From contig CAAGGT010000154.1 in the NCBI GenBank assembly GCA_900769465.1, forward strand, positions 36,750 through 100,749: 64,000 nucleotides of DNA, given 5' to 3'. This stretch comes from Bacteroidaceae bacterium (GTDB lineage: Bacteria; Bacteroidota; Bacteroidia; Bacteroidales; Bacteroidaceae). Position 1 is the stretch's first letter, and the number at the start of each line of letters is the position of its first letter. Shown here piece by piece: positions 27,158 to 34,925 of the stretch. The translations under genes were made by a program, and so were the position numbers. The notes under the pieces were generated by a model. It had not been told where the DNA came from. It searched no databases and saw nothing but the letters and a program-made list of their open reading frames with translations.

Positions 27158-27925
27158 TCATTTCTTCATTCCGCGCAATTTTATGCGGGTAAGCTCCTGT
27201 TTGGTGTTCAGCGGGAATTCACCGTTCATCATCCAACCATAATACCCGGGATCACGGTCAAGCACCGCATCTACCGGCATACCCTTATACTTGCCGAAGT
27301 TGAAGACCTCCCTGCCATTGGCATCATACACAATGCGTCCTGCAAAATCCACATTGTCGGTAAAAGAGGACTCCTTGGACAACGCATCCATGTCGTTCAC
27401 CATATCGGCATAATGGTCAAGCTGCGCCTTCAGAACCTCGTATGTGGCACGTGTATCTGCAAGCGCGCTGTGGGCATCCTCAAGCACCTGACCGCAATAG
27501 AACTTGTATGCGGCCGACAAGGTACGCGGTTCACGCTTGTGATAAAGCACCTGTACATCAATGGCCCTCAATCGGGACAAATCGATGTCCACCTGCGCAC
27601 GCAGGAACTCCTCGGCAAGCAGGGGCAGGTCGAAACGGTTTGAGTTGAAGCCCGCCACGTCGCATCCTTCGAACTCGTTGGCAATCTCGCGCGCCACCTC
27701 CTTAAACGTTGGACAATCCTTTACATCCTCGTCATAAATACCGTGTACTGCCGAAGCGCCCTCGGGAATATGCATTCCGGGATTTATACGCCTTGTATAC
27801 TCCAGTTCCCTGCCATCGGGCATCACCTTAATGTAGCATATCTCAACGATACGGTCCTTCGAGATATCCGTACCGGTTGTCTCAAGATCAAAAAATATTA
27901 TCGGCTTTACCAGATTCAGTTTCAT
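27158..27925 (-). CDS. DEDDh 3'-5' exonuclease (DnaQ-like)
   Basis: A 255-residue nuclease of the DnaQ superfamily. Exo I FFDLETTGTD, Exo II GFNSNRFDLPLL and Exo III HSALADTRATYE give the complete DEDDh set. The C-terminal 60 residues (FNFGKYKGMPVDAVLDRDPGYYGWM) match the small ExoX/DUF3820-type module often attached to such exonucleases. ATG 27925 is chosen over an upstream TTG. It starts 15 bases after dnaN, so a role alongside the sliding clamp in proofreading or repair is plausible (inference). Confidence 0.88.
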   Translation of the reverse strand: MKLNLVKPIIFFDLETTGTDISKDRIVEICYIKVMPDGRELEYTRRINPGMHIPEGASAVHGIYDEDVKDCPTFKEVAREIANEFEGCDVAGFNSNRFDLPLLAEEFLRAQVDIDLSRLRAIDVQVLYHKREPRTLSAAYKFYCGQVLEDAHSALADTRATYEVLKAQLDHYADMVNDMDALSKESSFTDNVDFAGRIVYDANGREVFNFGKYKGMPVDAVLDRDPGYYGWMMNGEFPLNTKQELTRIKLRGMKK

Positions 27926-27940
27926 AACCAGCAATCCTTT

Positions 27941-29065
27941 TTAATCTGTAAGCATCATTGGCATCAACAGCATCAGCAACTCCTGCTTGCCCACCTGCTC
28001 AGCAGGAACAATGACACCGGCACGTGAAGGATCGGCGAGTTCAATCACCACATCCTGACCGGGAGTATTGTTGAGAATATCGATGAGAAACGATGCGCGG
28101 AAACCGATATTCATTGAAGCACCGTCATAGCTGCAAGCAATACTCTCCTCGGCCGATGTAGAGAAATCTGTATCCTGTGCCGAGATGACAACCTTGTTGT
28201 CCTCGAGATGAAGCTTGACAAGACTCACCTGTGACGAGAATATAGCGACACGGCGCAATGTACTTATCAAGGCCGCACGGTCAACTGTGAGCTTGTGAGG
28301 ATTGTTCTGTGGAATTACAGAGTTGTAGTTGGGATAACGTCCGTCAAAGAGGCGGCATACCAGTTTGTACTCACCCATATCAAAGATTGCAAAGCGACCA
28401 TCGAACTCAATTGCCACATCCTGCTCATCTTCGCCAAGAAGATTCTTCAGGAGTGTCGCAGGCTTCTTTGGAAGAATGAATGCCGACTTTTCGGCACCGG
28501 TTACCGAATAGTCGCGGCAACGCGCGAGCTTGTGACCGTCCGAAGCAACCAATGTTATACTCTCGGGGGTGAAGTCAAAATAGACACCGCACATGATAGG
28601 ACGCAACTTGTCATCGGCTGCAGCCGCAAACAAAGAGCAGGAAATACCGTTCGAAAGCACCTTTGTGGGAACATTGATTGCCACAGCGCTCTCGCCAAGG
28701 ACAGCAGCCGAAGGATACTCGTCGGCATTCTGACCTACAAGGCTGTACTTACCGTTCTGATAGTATATTGTTATTTCAAGAGTCTCTTTCTTTACGTCAA
28801 AACGTACCGGCTGCTCCGAAATCTCCTTCAATGAGTCGATAAGGATTTTCGAAGAGATGGCAAAGCTGAAGTCCTCGGAACAATCCACAACTTCAAGCGA
28901 AGTGTTGAGTGTATTGTCGGGGTCCGAAGCTGTCAATGTGAGCTTGTTGCCCTCGAGTTCGAACAATACGCAATCCAGCACAGGAATTGTATTCTTTGAA
29001 TTGATTACACGGCTGATGGTCTGCAGACGAGACGACAGCAAAGAACTTGATACTGTAAAATTCAT
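27941..29065 (-). CDS. dnaN: DnaN, DNA polymerase III sliding clamp
   Basis: Beta clamp that tethers polymerases to DNA. The 374-residue length, MNFTVSSSLLSSRLQTISRVINSKNTIPVLDC N-terminus, the DGHKLARC motif of domain 2 and the C-terminal MLLMPMMLTD (clamp C-tail lining the protein-binding pocket) identify it; the three-domain length is complete. First gene of a seven-gene co-directional run (exonuclease, coaBC fusion, recN, rlmB, pseudo-protease, Sel1) with gaps mostly under 16 bases and one of 71. Confidence 0.96.
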   Translation of the reverse strand: MNFTVSSSLLSSRLQTISRVINSKNTIPVLDCVLFELEGNKLTLTASDPDNTLNTSLEVVDCSEDFSFAISSKILIDSLKEISEQPVRFDVKKETLEITIYYQNGKYSLVGQNADEYPSAAVLGESAVAINVPTKVLSNGISCSLFAAAADDKLRPIMCGVYFDFTPESITLVASDGHKLARCRDYSVTGAEKSAFILPKKPATLLKNLLGEDEQDVAIEFDGRFAIFDMGEYKLVCRLFDGRYPNYNSVIPQNNPHKLTVDRAALISTLRRVAIFSSQVSLVKLHLEDNKVVISAQDTDFSTSAEESIACSYDGASMNIGFRASFLIDILNNTPGQDVVIELADPSRAGVIVPAEQVGKQELLMLLMPMMLTD

Positions 29066-29127
29066 GGTATAAAAATTTTAATTGATTTTGCACATTAAGC
29101 CTATCGCGCTCGCGCGCGTAGTATCTA

Positions 29128-29135
29128 CAAAGATA
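29128..29135 (-). promoter_or_regulatory. dnaN: Candidate -7 box for dnaN
   Basis: TATCTTTG on the - strand, 63 bases before the dnaN start, matches TAnnTTTG. No TTG is seen at the expected upstream distance, so this is tentative. The neighbouring alternating CG run (CGCGCTCGCGCGCG) at 29105-29118 falls in the leader. Confidence 0.45.
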
Positions 29136-29227
29136 AACTAAATATATAGAAACCGATAAAAATGAAGCAAAAAAAATTGCATTTCGTGAATAAAAGAGCT
29201 ATTTTCGCCCACAATTTAAAGAAAACT

Positions 29228-29596
29228 ATGGAGATTACAGGAAAAATCATCGCAGTGCTTCCCGAGAGAGGCGGCGTATCAAAGACAGGAAATGAGTGGA
29301 AAATGCAGGAATACGTACTGGAGACACACGAGCAGTTCCCGAAGAAACTTTGTTTTAACGTATTCGGTGCAGACAAGATAGCGCAGTTCAACATTCAGGC
29401 AGGCGACGAGCTTACAGTGTCATTCGACATCAACGCACGCGAGTACAATGGCCGTTGGTACAACGATATCCGCGCTTGGAGAGTAGAGCGTGGCGCAGCT
29501 CCTGCACCGGCAGATACACCGGTCATCAATGCGCCAAAGGTTGATGTCCCCGACTTCAGCAAGGCTGCAAACGACCCCGACGACCTTCCTTTCTAA
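29228..29596 (+). CDS. DUF3127 protein with an SSB-like acidic tip
   Basis: A 122-residue protein of the Bacteroidota DUF3127 family, predicted OB-fold-like (beta-rich MEITGKIIAVLPERGG, WKMQEYVLETHEQFPKKLCFNVFG, YNDIRAWRVERG). The frame is open from 29162 but the conserved N-terminus begins at ATG 29228. After a Pro/Ala-rich linker (APAPADTPVINAPKVDVPDF) it ends NDPDDLPF, very like the DDDIPF tip by which SSB recruits repair proteins. A nucleic-acid role is inference; the family has no assigned function that I can name. Divergent from dnaN and convergent with the radical SAM gene. Confidence 0.75.
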   Translation: MEITGKIIAVLPERGGVSKTGNEWKMQEYVLETHEQFPKKLCFNVFGADKIAQFNIQAGDELTVSFDINAREYNGRWYNDIRAWRVERGAAPAPADTPVINAPKVDVPDFSKAANDPDDLPF

Positions 29597-29624
29597 ACAA
29601 TAGGAACCGTTGGTTTACAAACAG

Positions 29625-29652
29625 TTTAGGCGCACCATATGGTGCGCCTAAA
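29625..29652. terminator. Bidirectional terminator
   Basis: TTTAGGCGCACCAT followed immediately by its complement ATGGTGCGCCTAAA, a 28-base perfect palindrome with A/T ends, between the convergent DUF3127 and radical SAM genes. Confidence 0.82.
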
Positions 29653-29696
29653 TTTTATATTACATCTGACGGAGATTCTACAGCAAGAAGCTTTGT

Positions 29697-30770
29697 CTAT
29701 CCCTGCCTCAGGCGTTCAAGATTGCAATGCATCAGACACTCGTTCTCGTCATACAGATGCATTCCGTTTCCAAGACAATATCGCCAGGACTTGCAGGAGG
29801 CACACTTGTCTTTCTTTGCCCAACTGCGGTCACGGAACTTTGTAAAACGCTCATTCCACACGTCCCAGAGATTATCTGTATAGATATTCCCCTGATCGAA
29901 ATTCGCCCTTATGCTAGTGCATCCCGATATCGAGCCGTCTACACGTATTCCGGCGATACCGATACCGGCCATACAGCCGAAAAAGGTATCCCTGACCTCG
30001 GCCTCGTAGCCTCCCAGAAAGCCTTCACAGGCGTATGAACATTTTATCCGACCCTCTTTGCGGGTTGCAGCTATGAAATCCATAAGAGAACGGTACTGCT
30101 GCGGTGCAAGCTGGAGTTTCTCATTATCCGAAGCCCTGCCGGCAGGGAAAATGGTAAATATTCTCCACGCCTTGCAACCTTCGCTTATCAAGAACTCCTT
30201 GAAGTCATTCAGAGAATCCAGACTGTCGGGCGTAACACACGTCACGACATCATAGGGAACGCGGTTCTTGACCAGCAGACGCAACGCCCTCACAGCATTC
30301 CTGAAACTTGCAGGGTTACGCCTTATGGAGTTGTGGTACTCCTCGAAACCATCGATCGAGAGAGCCACGACACTCATTCCGGCACCCATCAACGATGCCA
30401 GGCGCTTTTCATCGAGCAGCATTCCATTGGTGACGATACCCCACCTATATCCTCGCGAGCAGAGTTCCCTGCCCACATCCTCAAGGTCCTTTCGCAGCAA
30501 AGCCTCGCCACCGGTGATGGTGACCAGTACTTTCTTTGTATCCACATGAGGGGTAAGCGTGTCAACGGCACGCAGGAAATCCTCGGCCGACATATCCTTG
30601 ACATTGGACACGGCACGACAATCGCTGCCGCAGTGGCCGCAATTCAAGTTACAGCGCAAGGTACACTCCCAGAACAGCACCTTCAGTTCGTGTTCCTTTA
30701 CCAGGTCCTTGCGCACCGAAGCGAACAGTTCCAGCGCAATACGTTTGCGGAGTGAGAGCTTACAACTCAT
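29697..30770 (-). CDS. Radical SAM/SPASM enzyme of the rSAM/lipoprotein type
   Basis: A 357-residue radical SAM protein. Cys40, Cys44 and Cys47 form the CxxxCxxC cluster site in WECTLRCNLNCGHCGSDC; the TITGGEALLRKDL stretch holds the GGE motif for SAM binding. The C-terminal third is a SPASM domain with cysteines in FFGCMAG, SGCTS, DKCASCKSWRYC and NECLMHC for auxiliary iron-sulfur clusters. From memory the WECTLRCNL start, FTIFPAGRA, RIKCSYACEGFLG and CLGNGMHL stretches match the family named rSAM/lipoprotein system (TIGR04133), which occurs beside a small lipoprotein. The ATG overlaps the stop of just such a gene (ATGA). It probably modifies that or another peptide; the chemistry is unknown. 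Confidence 0.88.
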   Translation of the reverse strand: MSCKLSLRKRIALELFASVRKDLVKEHELKVLFWECTLRCNLNCGHCGSDCRAVSNVKDMSAEDFLRAVDTLTPHVDTKKVLVTITGGEALLRKDLEDVGRELCSRGYRWGIVTNGMLLDEKRLASLMGAGMSVVALSIDGFEEYHNSIRRNPASFRNAVRALRLLVKNRVPYDVVTCVTPDSLDSLNDFKEFLISEGCKAWRIFTIFPAGRASDNEKLQLAPQQYRSLMDFIAATRKEGRIKCSYACEGFLGGYEAEVRDTFFGCMAGIGIAGIRVDGSISGCTSIRANFDQGNIYTDNLWDVWNERFTKFRDRSWAKKDKCASCKSWRYCLGNGMHLYDENECLMHCNLERLRQG

Positions 30771-30973
30771 TCTGCTTCTGTCGAATCCCCTTCGGGCATA
30801 GCCTCATTCTCCTCTCCCTCTACCTGCTCCTGTGCCGAACAGTGCTCGCAAAAATCCTCATACTCGTTGTATGATTCATCGTAGAAATCACCATAGCATG
30901 CAGTCAGCATCGGCAATGACGAAAAGCCCAACAACAGGATTGAATACTTTTTCAGTTTTTTCTTGAAACTCAT
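30767..30973 (-). CDS. Small acidic lipoprotein paired with the radical SAM enzyme
   Basis: A 68-residue lipoprotein: KKKLKK, a short hydrophobic stretch and lipobox MLTAC (Cys26). The mature part of 43 residues has 16 Asp/Glu and no Lys/Arg, six aromatics, mostly spaced by acidic residues (YGDFYDESYNEYEDF), then CEHC with Cys42 and Cys45. It is translationally coupled (4-base overlap) to the radical SAM gene and has its own promoter. By context it belongs to the putative rSAM-associated lipoprotein group (TIGR04134), although it lacks the longer repeats I associate with many members. It may be substrate or partner of the enzyme. Confidence 0.72.
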   Translation of the reverse strand: MSFKKKLKKYSILLLGFSSLPMLTACYGDFYDESYNEYEDFCEHCSAQEQVEGEENEAMPEGDSTEAE

Positions 30974-31034
30974 AACATTACAAAATTACGATAAGGTAAA
31001 AAAGAGATTCTTCCCATGCTTGCGGAAGTCTTTG

Positions 31035-31064
31035 CAAACATAGGAAGAATTTGTCTATAATCAA
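31035..31064 (-). promoter_or_regulatory. Promoter for the lipoprotein/radical SAM operon, with flanking inverted repeat
   Basis: On the - strand TTG (31064-31062), 19 bases, TATGTTTG (31042-31035), giving a leader of about 55 bases. An 8-bp inverted repeat ATTCTTCC (31007-31014) / GGAAGAAT (31043-31050) brackets the -7 box and likely start site; it could be an operator or part of a weak terminator for rho, whose stop is 27 bases upstream. Confidence 0.65.
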
Positions 31065-31090
31065 AAAATATAAATAATTTTAACAAAACG

Positions 31091-33052
31091 TCATGAGTTC
31101 ATACTCAACAGGAATTCATCGTTGTCCTTGGTCCTTTCGAGCCTGTCCTTCACAAATTCCATCGCCTCAATCGGCGTCATGTCCGAAAGATACTTACGCA
31201 GTATCCACATACGGTCAAGAGTCTGGCGGTCGAGCAACAGATCATCACGACGTGTCGACGATGCAATAATGTTCACTGCTGGGAAAATACGCTTGTTTGC
31301 AAGTGAACGGTCGAGCTGAAGCTCCATGTTACCCGTACCCTTGAACTCCTCGAAGATGACCTCGTCCATCTTTGAACCGGTATCAATGAGTGCTGTCGCT
31401 ATGATTGTGAGCGAACCGCCATTCTCAATGTTACGGGCTGCACCAAAGAAACGCTTGGGTTTGTGCAGTGCATTGGCATCGACACCACCCGAAAGCACCT
31501 TACCCGATGCCGGAGAGACTGTATTATAGGCACGCGCAAGACGTGTGATGGAGTCAAGGAAAATCACCACATCGTGTCCACACTCAACCATGCGCTTTGC
31601 ACGCTCAAGAACAATGCCGGCAATCTTCACGTGACGCTCGGCCGGTTCATCGAATGTAGATGCAATGACCTCGGCATTCACTGAGCGTGCCATATCGGTC
31701 ACCTCCTCGGGGCGCTCATCTATGAGCAACATAATCATATAGGCCTCGGGGTGGTTTGCTGCAATGGCATTGGCAATGTCCTTAAGAAGCATTGTCTTAC
31801 CCGTCTTTGGCTGGGCCACAATGAGACCGCGCTGTCCCTTGCCTATGGGCGAGAAGAGATCAACGACACGCGCCGAAAGATTATCGTAGCTACCGGTACA
31901 GAGTGTGAATTTCTCATCGGGGAACAATGGGGTGAGGTTCTCGAAAGAGACGCGGTCACGCACAAGTTCGGGCGACGAGCCGTTGATGCGGTTCACCTTT
32001 ACAAGTGGGAAATATTTCTCACCTGCCGATGCCGGACGTATTATACCCTCCACGACATCACCGGTTTTGAGACCATAGAGCTTTATCTGCGATTGTGATA
32101 CATAAACATCATCGGGCGAAGCAAGATAGTTGTAGTCCGAAGAGCGCAGGAAACCATAGTTGTCGGGCATTATCTCAAGCACACCCTCAACACGCAGCAC
32201 ATCGGCAAAGTCATATTGCTTTGCGGCAGGCTGATGCTCCTCGGGCTGCTGTTCACGCCTTTCGTTATTGTGACGGTTCTTCTTGTCATTATTCTTCTGT
32301 CCCTTGTTGCTCTTCTCGAACTTGTCCACAAGCTCCGATGGCAACTCTCTTGAGTCTGTAGGCAGATTCTCTATAGCCACGAATGATTCACCTTCGTCAA
32401 CGGGAGAAACGATGTTTTCCTGAACCGGAGCAGCCGCCTGCTCAACAGATTGCTGTTCTGCAACCTTGTTCTTGGGCTTGCGGCCACGCTTCTTTGGAGC
32501 CGGCTCACCATTCACAGGTGTCTCCGCTGCGGCCTCCACCACGGGAGTTTCCTCGGTCACAACGGTCTCGGCCGACACGTCGGCGGCATTAGCCTTTTCA
32601 CTCTTTGGTTTGCGGCCACGTTTCTTTTGCTTCGAAACCTCGGGCGTAGCCTGCGGAGCGACAGCCTCAACAGCAGCCGGGGCTGCAGTCTTTTCTTCTA
32701 CGACAGGCTGCACTGCAACCTTCTCGACAACCTTTACAGGTTCGTTTTCAGGTTTCTGTCTCTTTGGCTCATCCTTTTCAACCTTAACGGCCTTTTCACC
32801 GGTCGCCGTATAGACCTTGCTCGGAGCATCGGAGTGTATGCGGTTGCGACGATGCTCACGGCGAGTCATCCTGTTCTCTTCCTTCACCACAGCCGGCGCC
32901 CCACTCTTGCTGTTCTGCATAGCCTGCCCGTCAAGAATACGGTAAATCAATTCATCCCTGCCAAGCGACTTGATGCCCTTGATTCCTAAATCCTGAGCAA
33001 TGGATTGCAAATCGGCAATCTCCTTGCTTCTCAATTGTTCTATATGATACAT
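31091..33052 (-). CDS. rho: Transcription termination factor Rho with long disordered insert
   Basis: Hexameric RNA helicase that ends transcription. The N-terminus (residues 1-50) is the Rho_N helical domain; residues about 55-270 are a low-complexity insert rich in Ala, Val, Pro, Lys and Glu. The RNA-binding cold-shock domain (GVLEIMPDNYGFLRSSDYNYL) follows, and the RecA-like ATPase has the P-loop AQPKTGKTML near residue 415 and RDDLLLDRQTLDRMWILRKYL at the end. The insert carries two copies of KKRGRKPK (near residues 142 and 185), an AT-hook-like motif. Inserts of this kind are known in Bacteroides Rho and reported to drive condensate formation. 653 residues; monocistronic. Confidence 0.96.
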   Translation of the reverse strand: MYHIEQLRSKEIADLQSIAQDLGIKGIKSLGRDELIYRILDGQAMQNSKSGAPAVVKEENRMTRREHRRNRIHSDAPSKVYTATGEKAVKVEKDEPKRQKPENEPVKVVEKVAVQPVVEEKTAAPAAVEAVAPQATPEVSKQKKRGRKPKSEKANAADVSAETVVTEETPVVEAAAETPVNGEPAPKKRGRKPKNKVAEQQSVEQAAAPVQENIVSPVDEGESFVAIENLPTDSRELPSELVDKFEKSNKGQKNNDKKNRHNNERREQQPEEHQPAAKQYDFADVLRVEGVLEIMPDNYGFLRSSDYNYLASPDDVYVSQSQIKLYGLKTGDVVEGIIRPASAGEKYFPLVKVNRINGSSPELVRDRVSFENLTPLFPDEKFTLCTGSYDNLSARVVDLFSPIGKGQRGLIVAQPKTGKTMLLKDIANAIAANHPEAYMIMLLIDERPEEVTDMARSVNAEVIASTFDEPAERHVKIAGIVLERAKRMVECGHDVVIFLDSITRLARAYNTVSPASGKVLSGGVDANALHKPKRFFGAARNIENGGSLTIIATALIDTGSKMDEVIFEEFKGTGNMELQLDRSLANKRIFPAVNIIASSTRRDDLLLDRQTLDRMWILRKYLSDMTPIEAMEFVKDRLERTKDNDEFLLSMNS

Positions 33053-33176
33053 AAATCAGATGATGATGCTTGCCCAACAACAGAAGGGAAGCCCACAATA
33101 ATGAAAATCTAAAAAAAAGATATATTTACTTGATTGGAAACAGCAGGACAAAGAATGTTCTGCATTAATTGTAATG

Positions 33177-33184
33177 CAAAGATA
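33177..33184 (-). promoter_or_regulatory. rho: Candidate -7 box for rho
   Basis: TATCTTTG on the - strand, 125 bases before the rho start. No clear TTG at the upstream spacing. It would give a leader of about 120 bases, in keeping with the autoregulated leaders known for rho elsewhere. The rest of 33053-33266 is A/T-rich with a run of T at 33208-33225 and nothing else recognised. Confidence 0.45.
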
Positions 33185-33266
33185 ACCATTTTGTTTAAAA
33201 CCCGCTGTTTTTTTTATTTTTTTTTACAAAGAACGCATTTTGCCGGCAATGGGTGAGCCTGAACAA

Positions 33267-34400
33267 TCAGAACAATTCCTCGAATTTCTTGAGGACCTCT
33301 TCAACTGTCGACATACGTGCAATGACCGTCCCCTTCTTGTTCACAAGCACTGCAGCCGGCAATGTCGCTACTCCATACGCTGCCGCAACCTCGGCGCTAC
33401 CGCCCGAAGGATTGCAAAGCTGAAGCCAACTGATGGACAACTCATCAGCAAGAGCCTTGCAGACGTCGACATCACTATCGAGCGACACCCCCACAACCTG
33501 CAACCCGCTTGCTTTGTATCTGCCATATGCCGAAGAAAGCACGGCAAGCTGTTCCTTTATACCCTCTTGCCACCCGGCCCAAAAGAGTACAAGAGTGTAT
33601 CTGTCTGCAAACACGACATCAGAGAGCAACACCTTGCCGCCGCGCACATTGTCAAGCTCAAAATTCTGGAACTTTTTGCCAACTGATGTTGCCTCCATCC
33701 CTTTCTCGACCTCTTGAAGATACCTGGCTGCCATTGCTGCATCACTTGCTTCGGCCTCGACTCTCTTTTTTACGGCATCATACAACTTGCCCCTGTGTTC
33801 TACCGGCACTTTATCAAAGAACGGCAACAATTTCGCCGAAGGGACTATGCCTACCGACTGCAACAGAAAAAAGCAACCCAACGGTTCAGTGATGTTGGCC
33901 CTTATTTCATTCAAGGCATACATATCGAACACCTCGTTGGCAAACTGCACGACAGACCTGACACTGTCACGCATAGACTCTTCGACAGCCAGCATATCAA
34001 GCGACTCTGGCTCGCACATCCTGCGCAGGTTCACAATCTTATCCTTTTCAACCATAAAGCGGTTCAGGCAATCATTGGCAGGCGTTCCACCGACAAATGT
34101 CTCGCCTGTGAAATCGACATCGACCTCACCAGGCTCCAACACCACAAAATTACCATCTATGACCTGCTGCGATGAGATGAAACATACCGGACGAAGGGTA
34201 TCGGAAAGTACAAGGCTGAACTTGCCGTTCCTGACAATAGCCGAGTCAATTGGGGACAATATGTCATCGACCGGTGTCACATAAAGAACCATACCGTCGG
34301 GGGCCGAATAGTAACGACCATTTATCGTACAAGCATTCTCGTCCTTGGAACAAGAAAGGAAAAGAGACGACAACAGCAGAAGATGGAATAACTTTTTCAT
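33267..34400 (-). CDS. TlpA/AhpC-TSA-like lipoprotein lacking the CxxC
   Basis: A 377-residue lipoprotein (lipobox LFLSC at residue 17) with an N-terminal DUF4369-like beta region (INGRYYSAPDGMVLYVTPVDD), a helical middle, and a C-terminal thioredoxin-like domain from about residue 240 (KKFQNFELDNVRGGKVLLSD, GVATLPAAVLVNKKG with the cis-proline). Where active family members have WCxxC, this one reads FWAGWQEGIKEQ, so both redox cysteines are gone. It is probably a binding or structural protein rather than a thiol oxidoreductase. Last gene of the SusC/D operon, 42 bases after the lipocalin-like gene. Confidence 0.8.
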   Translation of the reverse strand: MKKLFHLLLLSSLFLSCSKDENACTINGRYYSAPDGMVLYVTPVDDILSPIDSAIVRNGKFSLVLSDTLRPVCFISSQQVIDGNFVVLEPGEVDVDFTGETFVGGTPANDCLNRFMVEKDKIVNLRRMCEPESLDMLAVEESMRDSVRSVVQFANEVFDMYALNEIRANITEPLGCFFLLQSVGIVPSAKLLPFFDKVPVEHRGKLYDAVKKRVEAEASDAAMAARYLQEVEKGMEATSVGKKFQNFELDNVRGGKVLLSDVVFADRYTLVLFWAGWQEGIKEQLAVLSSAYGRYKASGLQVVGVSLDSDVDVCKALADELSISWLQLCNPSGGSAEVAAAYGVATLPAAVLVNKKGTVIARMSTVEEVLKKFEELF

Positions 34401-34442
34401 TTCAAAAGGGAACGGTTATATTGGTGATGTTTTGAGAATGTT

Positions 34443-34925
34443 TCAGTTTTCCGAATCGAACCAACCGATTATTTCGGCAGGAATCTCGTTGCAACGGACA
34501 TATTTGCAAACATCACCGTTCTCGGTATCCGCAGTAAGCACCATTGACTCCTCAAACAAATTTGTCACAATATAGGAGTAGTTCCAGTCACCTGTACCGT
34601 AATCGTACTTTCCATCAAGGATATATCCCTTATATTCGTCTTTGGTGATGGAGAATCCACCCGTAAGACGGCGGGGATACATACTGTCAAATTTCTGATA
34701 CATTGTAAACGTCCTCTCCCTGCGCACAAACTCAATGTAGCAGTAGAGCCCGTCGGGAAGCGGCTCACCGTTTACCTCTGCAAGTGTCCAGATACCCGAG
34801 ATGTTGTTTGGAGTAACCTCAAGCGGTTGCAGAGCATCATCTTCGTCCGGAGAACAAGCAACAACACCCGAAAGGACAAACATCAATGCCATTGTCTTCA
34901 AGAATGTCTTCATAAATATCTTCAT
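34443..34925 (-). CDS. Small lipocalin-like lipoprotein
   Basis: A 160-residue lipoprotein (signal ending SGVVAC) with a single beta-barrel-like domain: ISGIWTLAEVNGEPLPDG, YCYIEFVRRERTFTMYQKF, then alternating strands. The W-x-L...F-x-x-D-x-x-G layout resembles lipocalin-like domains common in Bacteroidales operons. Start is either 34925, overlapping the DUF1573 stop by 4 bases, or the ATG at 34913. Ligand and role unknown. Confidence 0.6.
   Translation of the reverse strand: MKIFMKTFLKTMALMFVLSGVVACSPDEDDALQPLEVTPNNISGIWTLAEVNGEPLPDGLYCYIEFVRRERTFTMYQKFDSMYPRRLTGGFSITKDEYKGYILDGKYDYGTGDWNYSYIVTNLFEESMVLTADTENGDVCKYVRCNEIPAEIIGWFDSEN

Noticed and set aside
29105..29118. Alternating CG run upstream of dnaN as a possible Z-DNA or origin element
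   Set aside because: It is only about 14 bases, with no DnaA boxes or A/T-rich unwinding repeats recognised around it.
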